DNA of 64,000 bases. Origin: Chloranthus sessilifolius (taxonomy: Eukaryota; Streptophyta; Magnoliopsida; Chloranthales; Chloranthaceae). The notes beneath the pieces were generated by a model that saw only the letters and a list, made by a program, of their open reading frames with translations, had not been told where the DNA came from and did not search any database. Of the stretch, positions 33,931 to 45,383 are shown piece after piece. The stretch covers positions 39,181,000 through 39,244,999 of the forward strand of contig CM037588.1 in NCBI GenBank assembly GCA_021018995.1, given 5' to 3'. Position 1 is the stretch's first letter, and the number at the start of each line of letters is the position of its first letter. Made by a program: the position numbers and the translations under genes.

Positions 33931-34345
33931 TGACGGAAGACGATAAAGAAGAAGTAGAAGAATCATGGGTAATGCACTTTGATGGGGTAGCAAATGCCAA
34001 AGGTCAGGGAGTTGGCGCCATTTTGATTTCACCGATAGGATCCCATGTACCGATTTCTATCAAGATCAACTTCCCTTGTACTAATAACATGGCTAAGTAT
34101 GAAGCTTGTGCCACTGGCCTGCAGGCGGCTCTCGATCTAAACGTAACTCACCACCCAGCATTTGGCGATTCGTAGTTGATCATATGCCAGACAAATAGAG
34201 ATTAGAAGACAAAAGATGAGAAATTGATCCCCTACCATGAGCACCTTATGGATTTGATAACTTGCTTCAAAGATGTGACATTCTCATATGTCTCACGGAT
34301 AAGGAATTGCTTTGTCGACGCATTAGCCACTTTGGCGTCAATGGT
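33931..34345 (+). pseudogene. Second (archaeal-type) RNase H of Tat4
   Basis: Reads WVMHFDGVANAKGQGVGAIL and ISPIGS, then NMAKYEACATGLQAALDLNV, then RIRNCFVDALATLASM. A second RNase H after the first is a known trait of the Tat lineage; it supports the family call. Broken fossil. Confidence 0.75.
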
Positions 34346-34449
34346 AGAAATCTTGTATGGTGTTGAGATGAAGCCAATCATGATCGAGCAGAGAAACGAG
34401 CCAGCCTTTTACCTACAGATTGAGGAACTCCCAAGACGTCGATCCATAT

Positions 34450-34888
34450 CGCTATAGGGCCAACACCATTCTCCCTTGTGTATGGAACCAAGGTCGTCCT
34501 ACCTGTAGAGGTTGAAGTACCCTCGCTCCGAATCCTCCTTGAATCAGGCTTACCCGAAGCAGAAGGAGAGAGATCCCGCTTTGATCAATTGAATCTGCTG
34601 GATGAGAAAAGACTCCTAGCCTTGTGTCATACTCAGGTTTACCAGGGGCGAATCACACGCGCTTATAATAAATGTGTCCGCAGTCGAGATTTGAAGGTAG
34701 GAGACACTGTGTTGAAAGAGGTCTTCCCATCCCTCCACGCCGATCCAAGAGAAAAGTTTAGGCCTAATTGGGAGGGACCATATGTCAAGGAAGTACTACT
34801 GGGATATGCCATCTGCCTCGCCACTATGGATGGAGATCACTTTTCTGAGCCCATCAATGCTGGATATGTCCGACGGTTCTACTCTTAG
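34450..34888 (+). pseudogene. Integrase C-terminal part of Tat4
   Basis: Visible: FSLVYGTKVVLPVEVEVPSL, FDQLNLLDEKRLLALCHTQV, YNKCVRSRDLKVGDTVLKEV, FRPNWEGPYVKEVLLGYAIC and INAGYVRRFYS at the end. Matches the C-terminal part of Tat integrase. No zinc-binding or catalytic core block is visible upstream. Confidence 0.8.
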
Positions 34889-35483
34889 TCTCACGGCAAG
34901 GTAAGTATTGGTGAAATAGATACGTGACTTCTTAAGAACCACACAAAAGAGGCCATCATTCAAAAGCCAGTAGCCAAAAAGCGCCCCTAAAATGATGATA
35001 TCCTTTGCTACCCCATTTGAGCCTTGGCCTTTCTTTTAATAAACGCCTTCCCCGAAAAAGAAAAAGTGTGTGCATATACCAAAAACAAAAGAGAAGAAGA
35101 AGGGAAAATAGGCTTACTATCAAAATAAAAAAAATCAGAAAAGCAAAACATCAAAAAGAGATTGCCTGAAATATAACAAAAGAAAAAGAAATAGAAGAAT
35201 CATGGGGGCTTGTATAGTAAAGATCCCCCAAGGAAGAAGTGTGTTGTGAAAAACTAAAATCGAATCAAGGAAACCCCTTTTGATCCCAACATACCTTAAA
35301 TCCTAACCTGACCCATGGCCAAGCTACACCTCGAAGAAAGCCCTTTTTTTAGGTTCACAAGTAGTCATAGTATCTGTTAAGTCAACACGAGCCGAGTTGT
35401 GAGACGACACCAGAACCCCATCTAGCCGGCTATGATGGATTCGACGTCTATGTCGTGGCTTTCGATAGAAGAAAAAAGAAAAA

Positions 35484-35555
<72 letters not shown>

Positions 35556-36399
35556 CTCAAAGCAAGATGGACATGGTGAAAACCCGAAATGGCGCTACGG
35601 ATAAAAACAATGAGCTTGTGCGGACAAGGTGAAAACTTGAAAGGGCGCTTGGGGTAAGAGAGCTAAACCCATGGCCGTGGTGAAAACTCGAAAGGGCGCC
35701 ACTGGTAAAAAGAGGGAAAAAATGGGCACGACGAACCCACCTTGGGCATTGTGAGTAAAAGGTATTAAAAGGAAAAAAATTGAAGAAGAAAGGTTTGAAA
35801 TGATTGGTAAGATTGATGTTCGAGGAACCCTTTTGGTTACTCTCCATGTTACCCTTTTTTCGAATGGCCGCGCGTGTTTGTTCAAATCGGGTCCTCACCA
35901 GAATTGTCTTTGTGAAACTACTTTGTCAAAAGTATGACTCGAGGTAAGGAGAAAGGTTTGAATCAATCCGAAGGGATAGATGTTTCAGCCTTGGCAAAAC
36001 TGCTGAGCTTTATTCAGATCTAGTCACAAAGGAGGTTCGGCCATGCTTAGAAGAGGACCCATCATCTCACCACGTGACTAAGGCATTCAAAAAAAAGAAA
36101 GAAGAAGAAAAAAGAAAAGAAAAGAAACCATACTTTTTGTAAGATAATAGATTTTCCTTTTCCCTTCACAAACTTATATCTTTGCTTACACCACATCTCA
36201 AAAAAATAATCAGTGTGGTGTCTAGCTTTCTTTCTTTTTTACAAAAGCAAAAAAATAACAAAAACATAAATAAAATATGTATACCAAAAAAATTTGTGTG
36301 GGGGTTTCTTATGCCCCTTGCTGTGAATCTGATCTGTGTAAAAAGACATATGTGCAGGAGGGAATCAACGGCCTAGCTCACGCTTCAAGGCACTAATCT
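34889..36399 (+). other. Proximal 3' region of Tat4 with repeats
   Basis: Noncoding. Matches the minus-strand 3' regions of Tat3 (44790-45330 and 23200-24016) and Tat5 (60880-62150). At 35480-35553 lies an A-run followed by (AT)n; at 35570-35760 an imperfect repeat of GGTGAAAACCCGAAAGGGCGC appears about three times. A-rich text at 36087-36130 and 36230-36275. Confidence 0.65.
35480..35553. repeat. Poly-A followed by (AT)n microsatellite
   Basis: About 22 A residues then about 26 AT units. Simple repeat, likely length-variable. Confidence 0.95.
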
Positions 36400-37720
36400 C
36401 CGTACGAAAACCATCCTCCCGGACATTCCGCTCGGTTAGCCAGCGGCCATGAATGCTCTGATACCTCTTCCGAGAAGCATCGATAGCCCTAAGAGCAACA
36501 TTCAAGGATCCTTTCAGACGAAGGACCTCGCTCTCAGCTGTGCCAGATCTGGTCTCTGCTACCTCTACTCTAACTTTCTCTTCTGATAAAAGCTCTTACA
36601 GAACCCTCTTCTCATCCATCAGCAGCTCAATGTGAACTCGAAGCATCGTCTCTTTCTTCAGCTAGGGGGCATCCCATATCACTGCTCTCTACCTGATCCA
36701 AATGGTCAACGACAGGCTACTCAGCTGAAAGCCAAGCCTCATACTCGAGGAAAGACTGAACTGAATCTCCCTGCTTCAAATCACACATCAGCGTCGACTG
36801 ACGCATCTCCCAAAGAGCAGCAATCTGATTCATGTCCCCGAAGGACCCCCTAGAAAGATCAAATCACATAGAGTGGATTTCACCTCGCAAGGCACCTGCC
36901 GAGAACAGCCAAACTGACGCAGCACCCGGAATGGGAAGTAGAAGGTGCTGCCAGTCAATCCTAGGAGGGTGATGCCCTCATGATCTCTCGAGCGAACTAT
37001 TGGAAAGGTCCGATCCAATCAAGGAAGTCTCCATACCAGCTCTGCATTAGTCAGCCAAAGCTTTAACTCTGACTAATCTCCCTATGGAATCATGTGACAC
37101 CAGCCCAGAAAGCATCAGACCACCTCACCTCGAACGACATAAAAGTGAGGCACGGGTCCCAAGATAGTGAGGTACTCACATAACCAGACCTGACGTAGCA
37201 AAGGACATCCCCTGAGGCTCTCCACCTTGCTTAGAGGCACCGGTATAGTTCAATAAGGACCAGATGCATCACTGATCGGCCTTCTTCCAACTCGGTCAAA
37301 ATGTCACAGAGAAGCTCTCTCCCCCAGTGAAGAAAAGGACTTCTTAGATGAGACTGAGAGTAAAGGCTTTCACATTGAAGATATTCCTAATCAGCAATTT
37401 TCGAAGACTTTCGTCACCGAAAAGTTCTTTGAGGAATTTGATCGAACACCTTGTGGCCCCCTAATGAGACTTTTCCCATAATCAAATTTTTTCAAACCTA
37501 GGGTAAGGTGAATGACCTTAACATAACCTGCTTTGGCGTGATTCTTGCAAGGCCTCTGTGGAGCTTCAAGCCGGACAAATTGGATAACTCTTCAAGAGTG
37601 GGAGTTAGCTCCCGCTTCCCAAAACGGAACATATGGGCATTTGCATCCCAAAACGAGGTCGCCGCATGAAGTAGGTCCCACCGTGGAGGAACCTTAAGAA
37701 AGAAGGGAAGATGGGATAAT
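36400..37720 (-). pseudogene. Antisense PMD-like downstream block in Tat4
   Basis: Minus-strand coding traces in the 3' region of Tat4. The clearest part (36830-37018) reads RDHEGITLLGLTGSTFYFPF then RVLRQFGCSRQVPCEV; the PFRVLRQFG phrase resembles the C-terminal part of plant mobile domain proteins. Upstream on the same strand (37140-37200) another coding-like piece reads LCEYLTILGPVPHFYVVRGE. It may be the 3' continuation of the gene at 38717-40942 or a second related frame. Moderate support only. Confidence 0.4.
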
Positions 37721-38716
37721 CCAAGCTGCTCTAGATCAACGAGCTCGCTCTCATTTAGGCTCCCAAGCTAACTTCTTAGAAAATTGGGCCCCAAGCCCAA
37801 AGAAAGGAGTAAATTGGTTTCGGGCCCTCCATATAAGGGAGGGTTGGAAAGTAGGTCCATGGAGATATAATGATCTTTCAAAAATATAAACTTCGATGTA
37901 TGTCAATGGACCCACCCTTGGGAAAGTAAGGAGAGGAAAAAACAGCTGCAAAAGCCAAGTCAAACTATAAAGAGAGAGAAAATGGCCTTTCTTTGGCATA
38001 TAAAGGGCCCACTACCCCCAGGCTAAATCTGGTGCATGTAATACATGCGCCAGTGTAGATCCCCCCAGGATTGGCCTGGCACATGCAATACATGTGGCAG
38101 ACCAATCTGGCCCTTGTGCATGTAAAAAATGGATTTTTTAAGGGGGAATTTGTGTCTTTGCTGGCCCCCTTACCTAGTTTTCCTATTCACTCGTGGTTCG
38201 TGGCTTGACTACATTCACAAACATAAAAATTTGAAATGCACCTAACATTAAAATCATTTAAATTTTGTGCAGGAAAAACCCACACCAAGGCATGCGACCT
38301 CAAGGGTCATTTTTACGAGCAATCGTCAAAACCATCCTGCAAGCAATCAGATATAATGCAAGGGAAACATAGCATGCGATCAAAGAAAGAGCACTAAACA
38401 TGTCAAAACAAAAGATCATCCAAAAAGTGCCACAATTATCCATCACAATTTGTTTAAATCTCAAATTATCATCTCAAAGTGTTTGAATGAAGAAACTAAG
38501 CCTAGTCCTCTTGTCCGCCTTTGATTTCTTTCACATGCGAGGAGCTTGAAAGGTCCGACATATCTCCTACGGGACCACGCCAGAAAGCTTACTAAGTAAA
38601 GAGCATGACTCCTTGTCACGTGCATGCTACAAGCCATAGCCAAGGTCACAAATCAAGACCAGTTGAGAGATAAAAATGGTAAAGCAGTGAGGGAAACCGG
38701 TCTTCATGATACTCAC
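37721..38716. other. Stretch between the two antisense blocks of Tat4
   Basis: No clear coding block. Two LTR-type dyads lie at 38029-38053 (arms CTGGTGCATGTA/TACATGCGCCAG) and 38075-38100. A minus-strand TATA-like ATATGCC box near 37998 is too weak to call. Confidence 0.4.
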
Positions 38717-40942
38717 GATTTCCACATCCCGGAGATTAGCGATGTTGCGGTAGTACGCGCCATGGTCCATGGCCGACTCAAGGTTCTACATTCAGAGGAA
38801 GAAAGGTATCAGTTATAGGGATTATTAGCAAACACATGCATTTATCAAAGGAGCCAAAATAAAGGAGGATTAGTCATGAAAAATTTACCCCGGAACCACC
38901 TCAGGAGGAACCTGAACCGCATCGACTGAAAGGCGGGCCTACCTATCTACATCAGTGCATAGATCTGAAAGAAAGCCATCGATAAGGTGCCTAAAGGTCC
39001 CATGAACAATAGTAGGTACACCACCCAAGGCACCCATGCGACAAGAGCCTGAAGGACCAGCACCTGAGGAACCAGCAGCTGAGGGACCCACACCTGAAGG
39101 ACCAGCATTTGAGGGACCTGCCCCTAAAGCATTAGCAGCACCTGTCGCCGCTCCACCTTCATCATTTGAATCACCTCCCTGGACAATCTGTGAAAAAGAT
39201 AGAGATTCACTCAATAGAAACAAAAGTTGAATTAAAGCCGGAGGGGGACCAATCTAAAAGAGAAATGAGAAATACCTGAGAGTGTGGGCCGTCAAAAGCT
39301 AGGAAATTAACTTTAGGGACAAAGCGCGGAAGAATAAACTGATAGGGCAAAGACTCGTACCACAACTGATAGTCTCCAAGCATAAGAAGGGCATTGATGG
39401 GGATCCCATTTTGAAGGAAGGCCGCAATAAGCTCCCCAATACTACCCACGAGATCCATAACATCTGCGGGAGGATCTGAGGGTATGGCAAGATAGCCTTG
39501 GTATTGATGAACTACCCGCTCTCCCAGGTAGGAGGCCCTGGCCCATGCCCCATAGAAGAAGACGACGCGGCGATTGTTGAAGAGGCGAGATGGACCTACA
39601 GCAGCCCGATCCTAAAAAAGAGAGCCAATGTATGGGTCGTATATGATCTGCCAAAGTCAAGAGGTGGCCAATCAGTCAAGAATGCAACATAATAACAAAG
39701 GAGAATTTTTGAAATGAAATAAACAGAGGGGAAAAGGCCTTACCTGCTCAGGGATCATCAGATCAAATTGGGACCTCAGGCCCATCTCCAGATGCTTCAT
39801 GCCCACATCTCGGTGCCGATGTTTGTTCCAGTTGCTCAAAAGGGGGTAAGTGTATATTTTCGAGTGAAGAAGTGGGCGTCCAGGTTGAAAATGAAGATAC
39901 CCCCATGCCTGAAGGGGAGCAACGCATAAAAGATAAGTCAAAAGTAGACAACGACTATCCAAAGAGACTGATAAAAGCAAAAGAGTTGAGAGATTACCTT
40001 CAGAGTAGGCCAAAAGCCAACAACATACTTTGCAATTCCCATGGAGGCTCTGACTAGTCTGTAGGTCAACACAGCATAACCGGCCCCGCCCTAGTCGTAT
40101 CTATGAACGTTGAGCCAATTGTCCATCAGGTTAAGTAGGCCCAGGTTGACCTGTCCGCCACTAGCATTAGCGAAGAGGGTTTTGCCCAACATTATGAGGA
40201 GTGTGATGTAAGCCAATATGATCACACGCTTAGGCTCAATATAAATCTGCACATCTGGCTGCCCCAGATCTACTAACTCATATCGCCAAATAAGATAAGA
40301 TAGCCAGGTTATCTTGACCTCGGCACCATGCCGACTAGAGGAGGGGGGATAATCCCCTATCAATCTGATGATCTCATCTAAGCTAGGCACTGCTAAGTTG
40401 GCTATGGGAACGCCCCCTACCCTGATACCTGTAATCATAGCCCAATCCACGGGCATAAGGGTCATCTCAGAAAAGGCCATATGGAAGGACATGGTCTCTG
40501 GGCGAAATCTCTCAACCAGAGCTCTCAGATATGCTGCATCTGCCCTCATAGCAGGGCATGACAAGAACTCTCCAAAGCCACCCTGCTCGAGCAAGTACTT
40601 CTCGATGTGTGGGATGTAGTGATAAAAGTCTTGAAAGTCTAGCCAGCCCCCTCGAAATACAATATGGGGTAAGTCCTGCGTCAAAAGAGAAAGATGCATC
40701 AGGTTCTAGAAATAGAGTAAAATTGCATAGGAAAAAAAACTAAACTTATCTTTTACCTTGCCCGCAATACCAAAGTTGGAAATGTGGATGTGTTGCTGTT
40801 AGAGAAGGCATACTCGGGCAGCCTCACCCTGCATTTCAAGCCATGGACTTGCCTAACGTTGCACTACAGAGAATTATTCCCCCCGAGGATCATAAACCAC
40901 GCCCTATCCTTCCTTCGACACGTATTCCTCATCACCAGACAT
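38717..40942 (-). pseudogene. Antisense, intron-containing plant mobile domain (PMD) gene inside Tat4
   Basis: Minus-strand gene-like region, opposite to Tat4. Exon blocks with GT-AG borders: 40758-40942, 39998-40707, 39744-39908, 39276-39647, 38889-39187, 38717-38785; the introns are 50-103 bp. The second block carries the PMD signature: LRALVERFRPETMSFHMAFS, EMTLMPVDWAMITGIRVGGV (the FHLPCGEMT..DVAMLTGL motif of MAIN/MAIL proteins), then WLSYLIWRYELV. The third continues AWGYLHFQPGRPLLHSKIYT, the fourth ARASYLGERVVHQYQGYLAI, and the fifth is Gly/Ser/Pro/Ala-rich. In host plants PMD proteins act in silencing and meristem maintenance, and PMDs are also found inside plant transposons. Whether this copy is functional is unknown. 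Confidence 0.65.
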
Positions 40943-40989
40943 TCTGAGGCAAAGGCAAGCAGTCATATCAGAGCGGATCAATGATAAAG

Positions 40990-41750
40990 AACAATTTTTC
41001 TATAAGCCAAGGGAAGGTAAGTATGCTCATCCCTTTCTTTTGTTTTCAAAAAAATATATATATACAAAAAAAATCCCTTTCCTTTTGTTTTCAAAAATAG
41101 AATAAAAATATAAAAATTCCTTTCTTTTAATCTTCAAAAATAAATAAAATAAAACAAAATTTTCCCTTTCTATCTTCAAAAATAAAGCAAATTAAAAACA
41201 AAAAAATCCTTTCTTTATGCTCCTATAATAAAAAAAAAGAGAGAGAAATCCGTCCTTTATGTTTGTAAAATCAAACAAAAACCCCAAACGAAAAATCCCT
41301 TCTTTTATGTCCATAAAAAAAAAAAAAAAACCAACAACAAAAAATAAAATTCCTTAGTTTTCAAAAATAAAAACAAAAATCGAAAATAAAAATTCTTTTC
41401 CTTAATTAATAGAAACCAAAAAAAAATTCTTTCCCTTAGTTAGTTTTCAAAAATAAAGACAAAAAAAAATCCTTTCTTTATGTTCAAAAATAGAAACAAA
41501 AAAAATGAAAAATAAAGTCCTTTCTATGTGCACAGATAAAAATAAAATAAAATATATAGATTATGTATTAATAAAAGCCATAAAACAATAAACATTGGGC
41601 ATCATTCATGAAATATCATCAACTCATCATCAATAAGCATGCTTACAATGAAAATAAATCATTTATGATATAAAAATACAAGATCATGATCACATTTGCA
41701 AGAAAAATTAAAAAAAATCAAATAAAATGGGTTTTAAATGGTTACCTTTG
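40990..41750. repeat. AT-rich low-complexity stretch in the Tat4 3' region
   Basis: Repeated variants of TCAAAAATAAAAACAAAAAA with TCCTTTCTTTATG between them, unit roughly 35-45 bp and strongly degenerate. Nothing coding. Confidence 0.75.
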
Positions 41751-42206
41751 AAGAAAAAGGGTCTTTGATCTAGCATGGAGCGGGCGATCAATCGGCGCAA
41801 GCAAATGCCGGCAATGAAGCACTCTTAGAGGCAATGTATAGGAACCCTAGGAGGAGGTTTATTTTTTGTTTAGAGAGGGAAGAATTTTTTTTGAAAACAC
41901 ACCCCTTTTGCCCAAACTCGGGCTCTTTAAAATTGATCCCCAGCCATGCTTACATGCGCCATGCAATTTTGGGCCCCCAGTTGGTTTGGCGCAACTAATA
42001 GTTGCGCCAAGTCAGTTATGGGCTGGGTTTTGACCTGGTGTGGGTCATATACTCACAACTCGGTACCCCTTCTCTTTGTTTTGTTATCCTCAGCAGGTGC
42101 ACATGCTCCCAAATGGTATGTCGATCTTGATTCGGCTTGCTCGGGAAGCTGTGCTAGAGTAAGTAGATCGAGATCAATGAACACGCTCAAAGAATCCCTA
42201 TCAGAT
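41751..42206 (+). other. Tat4 3' region with a perfect dyad
   Basis: No gene. At 41986-42010 a perfect palindrome: arms TTGGCGCAACTA / TAGTTGCGCCAA around a single A. The same motif class is in the LTRs. Confidence 0.6.
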
Positions 42207-42625
42207 ACATAAAATGATAACTTTGAAAAACCAAAAAATCACATAAAATAATAGCTTTGAAAAACTAAAAAATCACATAAAATGATAGCTTTGAAAAACT
42301 AAAAAGTCACATAAAATGATAGCTTTGAAAAACCAAAAAATCACATATAATGATAGCTTTGAAAAACAAAAAAAAATAATATAAAATGATAGCTTTGAAA
42401 AACCAAAAAATCCACATAAAATGATAAAGAAAATCCCAAAAATAATTCACATAAAATAATAGAATAAAGTCACATAAAGTGATAAAATAGAATGAAGTGA
42501 TAGATTTAAATCACATAAAATGATAACTTAAAAATTAAAAAAAAAATCACATAAAATGACAACTCAAAATCCAAAAAATCACATAAAATGAAAAAAAAAG
42601 TAAAAAATTTCCCACATAAAATAAC
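42207..42625 (+). repeat. 34-bp tandem repeat (minisatellite)
   Basis: Unit ACATAAAATGATAGCTTTGA followed by AAAACCAAAAAATC: about six well-preserved copies from 42207, then about six shorter, decayed copies that keep ACATAAAATGATA. Inside the 3' region of Tat4. Confidence 0.9.
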
Positions 42626-43264
42626 AAAAAATACGTGTTTCAAAAAGACAGCACATACTCCCAAAAAGCGTTGCGACATCTATTTGCTCCGCTCGGGTAG
42701 TCGTGCTAAATAAACTTCGGGATCAATGGGTTCACCCAAAGACCTCAAACCCTGCTTCATGCAGGGGCACCCGTGATCAGTCAGATGAGGCAGTCAATGC
42801 CTCATATGATTGGAAACAAACTGTGGAACCTTGCATACTTGCTTTGCACCTATCTTTGAATGTGGGTCGATCACCCCCCTTACTTACGAAGCTATTGTAT
42901 TCAGAATGAATCTTGAACATCAAAATCCTTCAAATCATCTTGAGAAACGAACATTTTTTCTGACTAACAGGCTTTTACAACTCGAGAAGCGAACGTTTTT
43001 CTCAGCTATTGGGCTTTCACAACTCATTCCACCTCGGTTATGTCCAGTAATGTCGCTAAGCATTTGGGGACCGATTACCTTCAGAAACGACCATTTTTCC
43101 TGACATACAGGGCTTTCGTTCTATCACCATATTACTCGTCTGATGTTTGAAGTTCATTCTGAATGCAGCGGACCTGTCACTAATGCATAGGCCTCTTCGA
43201 ATGTCTCTTTTCTTTGGCATTTAATCATTAGTGATCGGATACTAAAGAGGGGCATTTGATCATT
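42626..43264 (+). other. Distal 3' region of Tat4 and polypurine tract
   Basis: Matches (in opposite orientation) 21708-22250 in Tat3 and 59360-59960 in Tat5. The AAAGAGGGGCAT tract near 43242 is the PPT equivalent. The repeated phrase CGAACGTTTTT / CGAACATTTTT near 42948 and 42988 is also in the other copies. Confidence 0.65.
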
Positions 43265-44776
43265 AATGATCAAAACACATTTTGAGAAAGGTGCACTTTC
43301 AAGGTTTCGATGGCATGTATGGTACCCTTAGGAACCTTTTCTAAAACCTCAAGAGCCATTCCAAACCCTTAGGAATCACCCTATATCCCTTAGAAGCCTT
43401 CTCGAAACCTTAGAAACCCATCCCGACCCTTAGAAACCATTCCGGCCCTAAACCTAGCTTTCCCGAGCAATGGATGAGGAATGGTGCACCAGGACAAGCC
43501 ATGACCTTCTACTATAATTTAGCCTTATACCATTAAAAAGTAGAAGTCTCTAGCTTTCCCACGGGCCAAGGAACACCCCAATCGGAGCTATACATCAAAA
43601 GTTACGATGTTCCGAAGTGTAGGGGCAAATTGGTAATTTAGTATAGTACCCCTAGGGTTTTGGCGCAGGTATTACTTGTGCCAAGCCATTTCTTCCTATA
43701 AATGGCTTGGCACAACTAATAGTTGTGCCAGCTTTAAGGTGGGCCCCACCTCGGGCAGCCAACTTCCAGGCTATTGAGGAACATTATTTTACTGTACATA
43801 TGTCTGACACACCTATTAGTTATGCCAGGCTTATGAATAGTAACCTTGTGTTTTTGCCTTGAATTTTGAGATTGAGGTTTGACTTATTGACCATCTTGAT
43901 CTTTAGGGTGTGTTTTGCTAGTTTTGTTGCACCCATTCACTACCTATTTGCAACCCCTTAAGTGGTTTAAAGCCTCAGCCTATCATCCACCATTGGAGCA
44001 TCTTTCACATATTTCAAGGCTTCAAAAATTCTTGGAAACCTTAGATGGCTAGATTACCTAATTCCTAACCTAGTTTAGCCTCTAAACACCCTCCTAACCC
44101 CTCTTTTTCCTATAAATAGAGAGCCACCCCTCCCTTTACAAAGGCTTGAAAAAATGTACAAAACAAGAGATTAGGAACTCCCTCTCTCTCTCTCCTCTAG
44201 TGCACCTTTTGCATGCAAATTCCAAAATTCTAAAACTCTCTTTGAGACCCAACCTTTCATCCGAAAGCTCTAGGTTAGGTGTGTGCTGTCCCCTAGCCTT
44301 CTCTCTCTACCTCTTAGCTATCAAGCCCTAGGAGCTAGAACCCTATTTCTCACCATACAAGCCATTAAAGCTCACTGAAGCAAGCCTACGCAAAGTTCCA
44401 CAGCGGTGCAACAATGGCCTGAGAGCTTTGACTCTCCCCTCTATTCCTCTACCTTCTCAGTTCTTCCTCCATCCTCTCATTTGTGCCGTTACAACACCGA
44501 ATTTTTGATAGGAATGGAGGGGCACAAATGGGATTTTAAGGCCCTTTGGGCAAGAGGAAGGCTTTTTTATTTCTTTTATATTATTTTTATTTTGGCCATA
44601 AGTAGAAACCGCATTAAGCAGGTTGATTGGGTGCCGAACACCTTCCTAATCGATAATCGAAGCCCCTATCCAAGAGCCTTTGGCGCAGTCCAGATTCAGA
44701 GCCAACTTTTGGTACTTCGGCGCTCTTTAAATTTGATTTAGGTTTCTCGGGACACCAAAAGCTCCGGGTAGCGACT
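43265..44776 (+). repeat. 3' LTR of Tat4
   Basis: Aligns with 24017-25596 from GATCAAAACACATTTTGAG to GCTCCGGGTAGCGACTC; its outer ends are not seen. Dyads at 43659-43684, 43706-43731 and 43802-43830 match positions in the 5' LTR. Confidence 0.8.
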
Positions 44777-45383
44777 CAACATATATTGTGACTGCTCGTG
44801 GACCTTAAAGAGGGCTTTATTTAGGGATGTATCTTGGCCAAGGGTAAGTTTAGGAATTTTGAAGGTATTCTGGGTTTAAAAGATTTCCTTGATTAGGTTC
44901 TAACTGCTGTAATACACTTCTTCCTTGGGGGATTTTGATTGTACGTGTCCCACTTTTTCTTTTCTTATTTTTTGTTCTTTTTGCTTTCTTCTCTTTTTTC
45001 AGACAACCTCTTTTTGAGATTTTGCTTTTCTGATTTTCTTTTTTTAAGAATTTGATGGTAACTCTCTCTCTTTTTATTTTTTTGGTTGGTATGTACACTT
45101 TTTCCGTCTTCTTTTCTAGGGAGGGGTTTAATGAAAGAAAGGACAATGGCATAATGGGTGTAGCAAAGAGTATGATCATTTAGGGACCCTTTTTGGCTAC
45201 TTGGATTTGAAATAATGGCCTCTTTTATGGTGTCCTTACACAGTCACATATCCATCTTATCAATACTTACCTTGCTGTAGAGACTTAGGAATAGAATCGT
45301 CGGGTGTATCCAACATTGATGGGCTCAGGAAAGTGATCTACGTCCATGGTGGTGAGGTGGAGTGCGTATCCAGGGAGTGCTTC
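44777..45383 (-). other. 3' untranslated region of Tat3 (proximal part)
   Basis: Continuation of Tat3 after Tat4. Aligns with Tat5 61515-62150 (GTGACTGCTCGTGGACCTT versus ATGACTGCTCATGGACCTT). T-rich at 44955-45090. No gene. Confidence 0.7.

Larger units (their letters stand above)
24017..44776 (+). mobile_element. Tat4: large Tat/Ogre-like element with antisense PMD gene, inserted in Tat3
   Basis: Plus-strand element, about 20.8 kb: 5' LTR 24017-25596, PBS 25599-25616, leader, first frame with octapeptide array, gag, linker, protease, G-patch, probable intron with hairpin, RT, RNase H, second RNase H, integrase tail, 3' region with an antisense plant mobile domain gene, AT-rich repeats, PPT and 3' LTR 43265-44776. 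The text of Tat3's 3' region continues on both sides (24016 and about 44790), so it inserted into Tat3. No target duplication was found. Several breaks in the coding part; no integrase core seen. Confidence 0.85.

Noticed and set aside
35324-35560. Minus-strand frame with a long Tyr-Ile run
   Set aside because: Translation of the (AT)n and poly-A microsatellite.
36632-36853. Plus-strand 73-codon frame in the Tat4 3' region
   Set aside because: Overlaps the minus-strand PMD-like block and has no recognisable content.
42207-42625. CRISPR-like array
   Set aside because: Units are directly tandem without spacers; it is a minisatellite.
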